DNA of 64,000 bases from CAIVAT01 sp964473485 (GTDB taxonomy: Bacteria; Bacteroidota; Bacteroidia; Bacteroidales; FEN-979): assembly GCA_964473485.1 (NCBI GenBank), contig CAYYPH010000001.1, forward strand, positions 1 to 64,000, written 5' to 3'. This document shows positions 1 through 7,465 of this stretch, piece by piece. The position numbers and the translations under genes were made by a program. Under the pieces are notes generated by a model. The model was not told the DNA's origin. It saw only the letters and a program-made list of their open reading frames with translations, and searched no databases. How positions within the stretch are numbered: position 1 is the first letter of the stretch; each line of letters starts with the position of its first letter.

Positions 1-200
1 TCCAGAAAGTTCCGTTAAACGAGGCAACCACGTTCCTCTCCGCGGCACAGATCCTTAACCGCATCACCGAACGAACCCATGTAAATATCGTCACCTCCCC
101 CGGCGCTGTCATCCGCCTTGGCAAAGCCCTGAAAAAGCATAAATTCGAAAAACGCAAATCTCACGGACTCTTCCTCTGGGCCCTCCAGGAAAAAGGATAA
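1..200 (+). CDS. C-terminal fragment of a VirE/DUF3874-like protein (5' end outside window)
   Basis: An open frame enters from the left edge (codon phase starting at base 3) and stops at TAA 198-200, giving about 65 residues. The pattern SAAQILNRI, then RLGKALKKHKFEKRKSHG and a final LFLWAL, resembles the short helical end of DUF3874 proteins, which follow a VirE-type P-loop ATPase (VapE/primase-like) in Bacteroidota mobile elements. Only the end is present, so neither start nor ATPase motifs can be checked. The phage-like relics just downstream fit a mobile-element setting. The family call is from remembered pattern and is moderate. Confidence 0.5.
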   Translation, partial: QKVPLNEATTFLSAAQILNRITERTHVNIVTSPGAVIRLGKALKKHKFEKRKSHGLFLWALQEKG

Positions 201-544
201 TTTCTCTTTTTTTACTTGAAACACCCTCCCCACCATCCCCCAATCCATTAAAATACCAATAAAATCAAGGTTTTTCCAGGGGGAAAGTCCTGGAAGAGAA
301 CCTTCCCTAAACCCTCCCCACTCTCCCCATTATTCGTAAATCCTCATTCGTAAATCGTAAATGTTATTCCACCTTCCCCCGTTTTCGACTATGCACAACA
401 ACCATCCCCCTCTGGAGTATCAGTAAAATCAACCGTTTCCGCAATCGGGGGAGGGTGGGGATGGTAAAATGGCCAATTTAACAAAGAAATCAGAAATTTT
501 ATAGTTGAAAAATTATACTCATTACTGCTTTCTTTGGCTGATAA
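201..544. other. Non-coding stretch with short degenerate repeats
   Basis: No convincing gene is seen. The strand is C-rich at first (runs of CCCTCCCCA) and then AT-rich. The phrase ATTCGTAAATC recurs around 330-360. The frame of the capsid-like relic downstream is closed by TAA at 542-544, so the missing 5' part of that gene is not here. Confidence 0.5.
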
Positions 545-1318
545 TTGGACCAGGGCTTCCAGGAAGGATGGACGCCTAAGGGCAAAGCTGCCTTCACACC
601 GGTTGAGATCATGCAGCGCCGGCATAAGATCGATCTTTCGTTTTATCCCGATGAAATTGTGGAAACCTGGCTGGGGTTCCTGGCTGATGAATCCACCGAC
701 CGCAAAGTATGGCCGGTCATCCGGTACATCATCGAGCAGCTGATCCTTCCCAAGGTTCTGGATAACCGTGAACTCAAGCTGATCGGTACCGGTGATTATG
801 CAGCGCCGGTTGACGGCACCGCCCAGGCTGTCGGACTGTCGATGGACGGGTTTTGCACCATCCTCCGTGACAAACATACGGCTGGCACCTCCAGTATCAA
901 TTTCATTGACCTGGAAGTGCTAACCAAGGAGAATATCTTCGACCAGATTGAGCATTTCGGCAGAAGTGTCGATGAGCTCTACATCAATCTTTCGATGAAT
1001 GTCTTCCTTTCCCGCAAATGATACGCCGCTTACCATCGCAAGCGCCGCTACCTGCACGGGAAGGACACCAACTACACCGGCATGAAAGATGTGATCGAGG
1101 GGACCAACCTGACCCTGGTTCCTCTGCCCTCCATGACCGGTGAGAACATTATGTTCACAACCCCGAAGGAAAAGTTTATCCGGCTGATCAACCGCAACAA
1201 TTGCGCCTCGAACATTACGGTCGAGAGCATCGACCGCCAGATCAAGGTTTTCGCCGACTGGTGCGAGTCCGTCGGCTTCGGTATCGAAGAAGCAGTATTT
1301 GCCAGCGTTCCGGTTTAA
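545..1318 (+). pseudogene. Phage capsid-like structural protein, 5'-truncated and broken by an in-frame TGA
   Basis: Two stretches in the same frame, 545-1018 and 1022-1315, are separated only by TGA at 1019-1021. Joined they give about 257 residues with the look of a Bacteroidota phage or virion-like structural protein: KIDLSFYPDEIVETWLGFLA and DRKVWP early, ELKLIGTGDYAAP in the middle, and PKEKFIRLINRN near the end. The residue at the stop would suit Trp (TGG to TGA). The only start is a TTG directly after a stop at 542-544, so the 5' end is probably lost as well. The gene just downstream also looks like a virion gene. A capsid role is from family resemblance and unproven; decay is directly visible. 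Confidence 0.5.
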
Positions 1319-1338
1319 CCCAAAAAATCTGAAAGAAA

Positions 1339-2001
1339 ATGAGCATACCACTGTTTGACCTTTTCAAACCCACCGTGCGGAATGCCGGTGGCGGCGGCGG
1401 GATAAAATCCGAGATCATCCTGATCATGGAGAGTGATATCGACTGGTCTGCATTCCCTGACCGGGATGTTGACGGAATTACCATCACCACTGATATCCCG
1501 CTTGTGACCGGCAAGTTCATGCATAGTTTTTATATGACCCAGGGTACCATCAAGCCATCCCAGAAGAAGCTCAAAGGCTCCAACCAGGACTGTGGTGGTT
1601 ACGAGATCGGGGTGGAAGGTTTCTATCCCGGCATTGAAAAAGCTGTGCAGAAATGGATCGCCAACTTCGGCATCGACTTCAGGGGGATCGTCATCATCCA
1701 GAACTGTGCTTCGGCCAAGCGTTATCTGATCGGTGAACCCTGTAACCTGGTTCACCTGGAAACCCTTGAAACGACCTGGGGAGAAGAGATCGACAAGGAC
1801 AAGGGGCACAAATTTGGTTTCTTGTGCAAGCAGGGATCGCCGATGGCCTTCTATGTAGTCGCTCTGTCATGGATCCCAATGCAACCGGCGGATAACAAAG
1901 AAGCTCTTGTAGAGTGTTTTCGTAAACGTGAGGTTAAAGCCTGCCGGAGAAATTCGGCGGGCTTTTGTATTTTGATCTATTGGTTTTGTAATTGGTTGTA
2001 A
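1339..2001 (+). CDS. Phage/virion-like structural protein, probably with a frameshifted C-terminus
   Basis: This begins 20 bp after the capsid-like relic with ATG and a Gly-rich start (NAGGGGG), then DIDWSAFPDRDVDGITIT and GTIKPSQKKLKGSNQDCGGY. That pattern is typical of the protein encoded beside capsid-like genes in Bacteroidota prophages. The last 35 codons are Cys- and Arg-rich and run straight through a transcription terminator at 1936-1975, so the natural end is probably lost. In the neighbouring frame an end at MDPNATGG with TAA 1893-1895 would precede the hairpin. I regard this as a recently decaying gene. The structural role is inferred from neighbours and remembered homologues. Confidence 0.45.
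   Translation: MSIPLFDLFKPTVRNAGGGGGIKSEIILIMESDIDWSAFPDRDVDGITITTDIPLVTGKFMHSFYMTQGTIKPSQKKLKGSNQDCGGYEIGVEGFYPGIEKAVQKWIANFGIDFRGIVIIQNCASAKRYLIGEPCNLVHLETLETTWGEEIDKDKGHKFGFLCKQGSPMAFYVVALSWIPMQPADNKEALVECFRKREVKACRRNSAGFCILIYWFCNWL
1936..1975 (+). terminator. Rho-independent terminator of the phage-like genes
   Basis: The left arm AAAGCCTGCCG (1936-1946) pairs with CGGCGGGCTTT (1955-1965), with one G-T wobble and an 8-nt loop. It is followed by a T-rich tract (TTTTGTATTTT). It marks the end of the plus-strand phage-like transcription unit. Confidence 0.8.
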
Positions 2002-2086
2002 TTATTTGCTAATATTGTCACAATAAAAGCGGTAAATAACATCTCTATCTTCTTTATCTGTAGTTTATTCAAAGCATGCAATTTAC

Positions 2087-2686
2087 ATGAACATAGAGCA
2101 ATTCAAAGAAAGACTTATTAGTGAAGACCTAGATAGCATGCTTAATAGTATTTTATTAAGTCCAGATGCCGAACATGTCGATCATAGTCAACAAGAGCAT
2201 ATAAAAAATAAATTGGCAACGAAATACAATGTTCCAATAGAACAAATAAATGTAATTGTCGTAGGTTCTGCTAAACTTGGATTTTCCATCACAGAAAAAA
2301 TACTTTTTGATGGCAGGACTTTACCTAGGTACCGGAAATTCAGCTTTTTTTCTGATATTGATTTGGCTATAATAAGTCCACCAATATTTGATAAAATATG
2401 GAATGAATTGACTAATTTTTCTCATCGTCAAGCTTATTTTCCTTGGACCTCAAGAAAACTTGGTGATTATTTGATATGTGGTTGGTTGCGTCCTGATCAT
2501 TTTCCAACTGGCACAAGTCTTCGCTATTGTGATGATTGGTGGGATATTTTTAGGGATTTAACAGCCAAAAGATTTTTTGGTAGGAGAAAAGTAAGAGGGG
2601 CGCTTTTTTATAACTTTGACCAATTAAAGAAATATCAAGCTCGATCTTATAAAGAATGCCTAGATATTGAAACAAGTAAAATATGA
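2087..2686 (+). CDS. Minimal nucleotidyltransferase-like protein, first gene of a two-gene module
   Basis: The 199-residue protein carries the DNA-polymerase-beta/MNT fold signature: VVGSAKLGFS (Gly60-Ser61) followed by FFSDIDLAI with Asp90 and Asp92, the usual metal ligands. Such enzymes move a nucleotide to a protein or RNA, and many act as toxins or antitoxins (HepT/MNT, AbiEii-like). The C-terminal half (DDWWDIFRDLTAKRFF) has no domain I recognise. The stop overlaps the start of the DUF262 gene by 4 bp (ATGA), so the two are translationally coupled. Base composition is much more AT-rich than the surrounding relics, suggesting recent joint acquisition. The fold call is good; target and role are unknown. 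Confidence 0.75.
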   Translation: MNIEQFKERLISEDLDSMLNSILLSPDAEHVDHSQQEHIKNKLATKYNVPIEQINVIVVGSAKLGFSITEKILFDGRTLPRYRKFSFFSDIDLAIISPPIFDKIWNELTNFSHRQAYFPWTSRKLGDYLICGWLRPDHFPTGTSLRYCDDWWDIFRDLTAKRFFGRRKVRGALFYNFDQLKKYQARSYKECLDIETSKI

Positions 2687-3732
2687 AAACAGCCTCAACG
2701 AATAAAAAGATAAGAGAAATTATAACTTCAGTAAAAGAAGGCAAAATTATTCCTCGCCCCGAATTCCAAAGAAGGCTAATTTGGACTCGGGAGGACAAAA
2801 ACAATTTCATAGATACAATAATCAGAGGCTACCCGTTTCCCGAAATATATCTAGCTGACGGCGATATCGATTTGGATACTGGGGCTGGCTCCCAATTATT
2901 AGTTGATGGGCTACAAAGAGTCAATACGATATTTCAATATTTTACCGGAGATCCCGATTTAAAATTAACGACAGTATCAAGTTACAACGATTTGGAACCG
3001 GACGAAAAGGGTAAATTCTTACAATATGATATTGCTATTAGAGATTTAGGATCAATATCAAAGGATGAAATTGTTGAGGTCTTTAGAAGGCTCAATGCCA
3101 CAAAGTATTCATTAAATGACATTGAAATAAGTAATGCTGTATATGCAGGTGAATTGAAGAAGTTTGCTGATGAGTTTTCAAAACTTGATTTTTTTGAAAA
3201 CAATAAGGTATTCAATGCAGCCGACTATAAGCGAATGGGAGACCTCAAATATTGCTTATCGATTATCTCAACTATGTTAATCGGGTACCATAATAGAGAT
3301 GATGTTTTCGAGGAATTGCTTAAGAAGTATAATGACGATTTTAATTTAAAAACTGATATTTCTGAAAGAATTGATAAAGTCATCGATTTTATTATTGAAT
3401 GTGGATTTCCAACCCAGTCAAGGTTATGGAAGAAAGCTGATTTATTCACAGTTTTTATTGAGATTGACACAGCATTAAATATAAAAAACGAAAAATTGCA
3501 ACCAGGAATCGTTGTTGAATCAATTCAAACATTTTTTGATGGAATTGGAAATCAAATTGTTGAATCGTCATTAACTCACGCAACATATTACAAATCTGCC
3601 CTTCAAGCATCAAATGATAAATCAAATAGGTTGAAGCGAGGATTGATAATCGGAGAATTATTACTTGGGAAATCTATTAAAGATATTGATGCAATTTTAA
3701 TTTCAGAAGGAATTGAGCCTGAGGTGCAATAA
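2683..3732 (+). CDS. DUF262 (GmrSD N-domain-like) protein without nuclease domain
   Basis: The 349-residue protein opens with the DUF262/ParB-like signature: PRPEFQRRLIW (residues 24-34), then a DGLQR motif at 75-79, then FRRLNATKYSLNDIEISNA. In GmrSD-type restriction enzymes this domain hydrolyses nucleotides and regulates a C-terminal DUF1524 HNH nuclease. Here no HNH motif is seen and the C-terminus is helical, so it is a stand-alone sensor or regulator. It overlaps the nucleotidyltransferase gene by 4 bp. The pair is AT-rich and flanked by mobile relics. A defence or toxin-antitoxin-like job is inferred from the family and setting. Confidence 0.8.
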   Translation: MKTASTNKKIREIITSVKEGKIIPRPEFQRRLIWTREDKNNFIDTIIRGYPFPEIYLADGDIDLDTGAGSQLLVDGLQRVNTIFQYFTGDPDLKLTTVSSYNDLEPDEKGKFLQYDIAIRDLGSISKDEIVEVFRRLNATKYSLNDIEISNAVYAGELKKFADEFSKLDFFENNKVFNAADYKRMGDLKYCLSIISTMLIGYHNRDDVFEELLKKYNDDFNLKTDISERIDKVIDFIIECGFPTQSRLWKKADLFTVFIEIDTALNIKNEKLQPGIVVESIQTFFDGIGNQIVESSLTHATYYKSALQASNDKSNRLKRGLIIGELLLGKSIKDIDAILISEGIEPEVQ

Positions 3733-3751
3733 ATAACCTGTTCTTTCTCCC

Positions 3752-3986
3752 CTGCAATTGCAGCCCTACTTTCGCTGCATGGATCACGAAATCTTCTCCT
3801 GGCTCAATTCTCAGCAGGATTATTCTTCAGGACTTCAATTATTTGACCGATACGGCAAAAACTTCAACCTTGCCCGTATCTTGCGTGTCGGGGGAGCAAC
3901 CGGAAGCAACCGGAAAACCCTTGCCTATGAGTTGGGCAAGCTTGTCCAGTACCTGCGTGATGTAACACAAATACCTGCAATTGCAG
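3752..3986. repeat. Duplicated 12-bp perfect palindrome
   Basis: CTGCAATTGCAG occurs at 3752-3763, just ahead of the gene starting at 3779, and again at 3975-3986 inside it. Two identical palindromes 223 bp apart could be operator sites or chance. Confidence 0.4.
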
Positions 3987-4429
3987 CATTACCTGACAAA
4001 CACCAAGAAAACGAATACCTCCCGGGGATTACCCGCATCGGGGATTTGAAATCAGAGCAGAAGATGCTCTACAAGATGCTGGATAATCTCCATGCCGTGC
4101 TTGAATTCAGGCCGGTTCAGGAACGGAAAAAGATCGCTTTTCATATCCTTGACCTGGATGATCAGCTCAAGGAACTGAACGATAGGACTGCTCATTATGA
4201 GAAACATGGCGTGATTCCTGTATTGCCTGTCACGGATGAAAAAAAGAAAATCTCCGAGCTCAACGCAGTTGAGCTAATCCAGTGGCAGAATAACGTCCGA
4301 ACCTACGTCGCCAGGTACAAAAGACTGGTAGCCGGTTCTAAAACTCCCAAGGCTCTTTCCCGTAATCAGCAGCTCCTTTTGCAGTACCAGCAGGAACTGG
4401 AAGAAATCACCAAACGACTTCAAGGATGA
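3779..4429 (+). CDS. Conserved-looking hypothetical helical protein of a mobile element
   Basis: The ATG at 3779 is chosen over an upstream TTG (3758) because MDHEIFSWLNSQQDYSSGLQ looks like a natural start, giving 216 residues. The N-terminus suggests an element-encoded family in which a short helical domain (EIFSWLN, GLQLFDRYGKN) precedes a long charged helical region; the second half (residues about 90-215) is likely coiled coil (LDDQLKELNDR, YQQELEEITKRLQ). The stop overlaps the next start (ATGA at 4426), so the two genes were one transcription unit. No enzyme motif is visible and function is unknown. The frame is intact but the partner is broken. Confidence 0.6.
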   Translation: MDHEIFSWLNSQQDYSSGLQLFDRYGKNFNLARILRVGGATGSNRKTLAYELGKLVQYLRDVTQIPAIAALPDKHQENEYLPGITRIGDLKSEQKMLYKMLDNLHAVLEFRPVQERKKIAFHILDLDDQLKELNDRTAHYEKHGVIPVLPVTDEKKKISELNAVELIQWQNNVRTYVARYKRLVAGSKTPKALSRNQQLLLQYQQELEEITKRLQG

Positions 4430-4647
4430 GCTTGTTTTCGACAGACGACCTGCAAAAGAAGAGGGTCAACAGATCGAAATCCGGATCTGTCGCATCTGAG
4501 GGTAAAAAATTGCTGGCCATTGGCAAGGCAAACCAGAAGCTTCAGGAAGTCTTTGGCAAGGTTGTCCAGGGTCAATCCGTGCATTATGCCTCCCTAGGGG
4601 ACTGGTCCACCCATGACCTTCTTTTCTTTTTATTGGATCAAACGTAA
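4426..4647 (+). pseudogene. Small element gene truncated by IS66 insertion
   Basis: This frame starts 4 bp inside the previous gene and gives 73 residues ending VHYASLGDWSTHDLLFFLLDQT. Relatives I recall from Bacteroidota mobile elements continue beyond this motif (LLxQTG) to a much longer protein. Here the stop TAA (4645-4647) is supplied by the first bases of an IS66-like left end (GTAAGCC from 4644). The gene is therefore cut at the insertion point and its 3' part is absent downstream. Function is unknown. Confidence 0.6.
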
Positions 4648-4912
4648 GCCTACGGCCACGAGCATCTTTTCTGGCTAACCAACTGTACGCAAATTGCGTT
4701 CAAAAAAGCCATGACCATTCAGGAGAGAAACAGCAAGATGGCGGCCATCGTAAAGAACTGGGTTGAAAGCGGGCTCACCCAGGTTGAATTTGCCCGGAAC
4801 CATAATACTAAACTGGCCACATTGCGATATTGGATTGCCAAAAACAGGAAGGCATCTGAACACCATCCTTTATTCAGATCAACGGCCCGGTACCCTCGGG
4901 CATCCACGCTCC
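4644..4912 (+). mobile_element. IS66-family element, left-end fragment
   Basis: GTAAGCCTACGGCCACG at 4644 matches the GTAAGC-type terminal repeat of IS66 elements and sits exactly where the upstream gene loses its frame. A TnpA-like gene starts 67 bp inside, as usual for the family. TnpB, TnpC and the right end are missing: after about 4912 the sequence becomes a reverse-transcriptase end. This is a remnant left by deletion or recombination. Confidence 0.65.
4711..4912 (+). pseudogene. IS66 TnpA-like fragment with frameshift
   Basis: The start MTIQERNSKMAAIVKNWVES, then GLTQVEFARNHNTKLATLRY with a following WIAKNR, is the helix-turn-helix opening of IS66 OrfA (TnpA). Around 4860 the coding signal moves to another frame, where SFIQINGPVPSGIHAPLP continues. 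The gene is therefore frameshifted and also truncated, because IS66 TnpA is normally somewhat over 100 residues and is followed by tnpB and tnpC, absent here. It is not expected to be active. Confidence 0.6.
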
Positions 4913-4913
4913 T

Positions 4914-5324
4914 TTGCCCAATATCGATGAGAATTTCAAGAACCTTCAATATCTTGGTTTTGAATTTAATGGCCAAAATATTTACATTAGACCGTCAAGT
5001 TTGTCCAGATATTTCAGAAAAATGAAAGCGGGAATCTTTAAGACTGTATCAATGGCTTATAGTCCTAATTCAAAATCGCATAATATTTTTAAACAAAGGC
5101 TTTTCAGTAAATATTCTCATTTTGGGAGAAGAAATTTTATTTCCTATGCGAAGAACGCAGCGAGGAAGTATTATAAAAACTCATTGGGTGAAATAAAAGA
5201 AGGGATGAACTCCCCCAGCATAAGCAGGCAAATATCCGCACACATGAGAATATTGACTCAAGAACTTGAAAAGACAAGTGCGCAGCGTGCAAAAACCAAA
5301 AGTGTCACCAAGTTGAAAAACTGA
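4914..5324 (+). pseudogene. C-terminal fragment of a reverse transcriptase
   Basis: From about 4920 the frame reads FKNLQYLGFEFNGQNIYIRP, then SSLSRYFRKMKAG, and later GRRNFISYAKNAARKY. This is the segment that follows the catalytic YxDD motif in bacterial retron/Abi/DRT-type reverse transcriptases, where LGFEF precedes the thumb domain. The palm with FxDD is missing because the IS66 fragment is joined directly upstream. The frame begins with a TTG that belongs to the junction, so no real start exists. It is a dead fragment but shows a reverse-transcriptase element, plausibly a defence RT, once lay here. Confidence 0.6.
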
Positions 5325-5371
5325 ACTGATGCTTCTGATAAATGAGTTAGCCAGGTTAAAAAGTAGTACAG

Positions 5372-7465
5372 CTAAATTTGTATTATCTCCGCCCTCGTCC
5401 CCGTTCCTGTAATTTCAACCTTCTGCATTGCCCTGGTAATAGCAACATAAATGAGCGCCCGCTCCGTAAGAAGATGTTCCTCTTGGTGATATAGCTCGGA
5501 TTGATTGAATGATTTGGGTAAAAATGGAGCTGTACGGTAGTTTACATCAGCCAGGATAACAATCTTAAATTCCAGCTCTTTAAGACTATGAAAGGTCGAA
5601 AGGTTAATCCCTCCCGGTGATCCGCTCTGGGAGGTAAGGTCGAAATAGGGGAGGGTGCATTGATGGAGAGCGGATTTTATCTCCCGGAGTGAGTCCTTGA
5701 GCCGGGTTGCAACAGCGATATCACTATATGAGAGCCCAAGGTTGACGTTTTCTTTGATGACTTTGATTATGTATGCAAGTTCTTCTGCTTTGGTAGTGAA
5801 CAGGTGATATTTTGGTTTTTCTCCATGAAACAGTGAAAGGTACCCATCCATCTTTTCAGCCTCACCTTCAAAGTTGTCGTAGGAATAATCCCTGACAGTG
5901 CTAATTGCCAATCGTTTAATTTCCTCTGTGGTTCTGTAATTAATTCGCAGTCTTTTGCTCCTTGTACCGCGGATATTGATACCAGCCGATGAAAAATTGA
6001 TCTTCCGCCGGAAAATCCTTTGATAAGGGTCACCCACCAGGAACATGTCATCGCTCTTTTCTTCTACCAGCGAACGGATAAAGCGCAACTCAACATTGGA
6101 AAAATCCTGTATTTCATCAACAATTATATGGGAAAATGGCTTTGACTCTTGCGTTTGATAATAAGTTGAAAGATTATTGAAGAGTTCGGCCCTGTCCAGG
6201 AAATTTTCTTTTCTCTTTTTAACAATATAAGCCTCAATGGCTTTCCAAACTTCAATGCGTTGTTTACGGGTAATGGCCTTGCCCCGACCGATGCGGGATT
6301 GTTTTAAATACGCATCCAACGCCAGGATGCCATTGTAAAGGATTACTTCCTGGTATTCTGAATGTAGAAATGAAGCATCAAACGGACAAAGCGTTTGCTC
6401 AAGCACTTCATCCCACAATTCAAGACTCGATTTGGAATTCGGGAAATCAAGAAATCGTGATCCTTGTGAGATTTTGCCTGTCGCTTTAGCCAAATCCCGT
6501 GCGAGCATATCTATATTTACAAGGCGGTAGAGGTTTGAGGGAATTCCCATTCCTGCAATAAGTTTTCCCAGGTTTGCAGTCAGCGCGGTGGTATAGGTGG
6601 CAAAAAGAATGGGTTGAGAGGCCGGGATTGTTTTTTCAGTCGCAAGGAACTTCAAACGATGCAAGGCTGCTACAGTCTTTCCGGTACCACCCCCCCCGGT
6701 AACTTTAACAGGTCCCCTGAAAAGCCCTTCCACAAGTTTACGTTGCGAAGGATGCAGAAATACCTGCCACTTTTTCAGGTCTCCATGTATCAATTCTTCC
6801 AGCAGCTTATCTTCTGCCACCACGAAACTTCGTTGGTTATTGATGCTTTGAACCTGCTCTTCATAGGTTGCAGATTTCACTTTTCCTTCTTCAATTTCAA
6901 AGATCAGGTTGTCGATGTTTGCTCCGTCGGCCAGGTAAAAAAGATTTTCAAAGGCATCCTCCGGCAGGTTTTTCTCAATATTTTCAAGGTCATCCAGGCT
7001 TGTGACATTTCTGACCAAACTCAGGGAAACAGGTGGCACTCCAATCGCCATCAATTGTTCATCTGATAGCTGACTATATATATCAGACTCCCTGAAAGCT
7101 GGTATTGCCGACGGTGAAGGCATGGGTGAAACAGGAGGTGCAGTAAAAATCTGCACTACCTGCGTGTTGTCATTCCAGGTGATCATTTTATTTTGTGCCC
7201 AATCCATGGCCTCATCATGGGTATCGACCCAAAGCAGGAAATAGTCGTCCCCGGTTTCAGGAACCTTTATAATTGCCCGGTACTTATCATCAATGCGGGC
7301 TGTTCTTAGCGATTGATCGATAAAGGTCTTAATGGGTTCAAGATGGATTGCCTGGGAGCGTGAATTTTCCCGGAATTTCCGCTGGAAGTCCAACACTTTA
7401 TTCTGAATCGATTTTGGCAGGTCGATGAATTTTTCGAAAAATTTATCGTACAAAAACAATCTCAT
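5372..7465 (-). CDS. UvrD/Rep-like superfamily 1 helicase with RelE-like N-terminal domain
   Basis: The 697-residue protein has helicase motifs in order: GGGGTGKT (Walker A, 257-264), IIVDEIQDFSN (motif II), LVGDPYQRIF, INYRTTEEI, NLSTFHSLKELEF and YVAITRAMQKVEI (motif VI). It should therefore be an ATP-driven 3'-5' DNA translocase or helicase. Residues 1-95 (LYDKFFEKFIDLPKSIQNKV, SLRTARIDDKYRAIIK) look like a RelE/ParE-type toxin fold, a fusion seen in some superfamily 1 proteins; ribonuclease activity cannot be judged. Its start overlaps the end of the DUF1998 helicase gene by 4 bp, so it is the last gene of the six-gene minus-strand array. Only 47 bp separate it from the reverse-transcriptase relic. 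Confidence 0.85.
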   Translation of the reverse strand: MRLFLYDKFFEKFIDLPKSIQNKVLDFQRKFRENSRSQAIHLEPIKTFIDQSLRTARIDDKYRAIIKVPETGDDYFLLWVDTHDEAMDWAQNKMITWNDNTQVVQIFTAPPVSPMPSPSAIPAFRESDIYSQLSDEQLMAIGVPPVSLSLVRNVTSLDDLENIEKNLPEDAFENLFYLADGANIDNLIFEIEEGKVKSATYEEQVQSINNQRSFVVAEDKLLEELIHGDLKKWQVFLHPSQRKLVEGLFRGPVKVTGGGGTGKTVAALHRLKFLATEKTIPASQPILFATYTTALTANLGKLIAGMGIPSNLYRLVNIDMLARDLAKATGKISQGSRFLDFPNSKSSLELWDEVLEQTLCPFDASFLHSEYQEVILYNGILALDAYLKQSRIGRGKAITRKQRIEVWKAIEAYIVKKRKENFLDRAELFNNLSTYYQTQESKPFSHIIVDEIQDFSNVELRFIRSLVEEKSDDMFLVGDPYQRIFRRKINFSSAGINIRGTRSKRLRINYRTTEEIKRLAISTVRDYSYDNFEGEAEKMDGYLSLFHGEKPKYHLFTTKAEELAYIIKVIKENVNLGLSYSDIAVATRLKDSLREIKSALHQCTLPYFDLTSQSGSPGGINLSTFHSLKELEFKIVILADVNYRTAPFLPKSFNQSELYHQEEHLLTERALIYVAITRAMQKVEITGTGTRAEIIQI

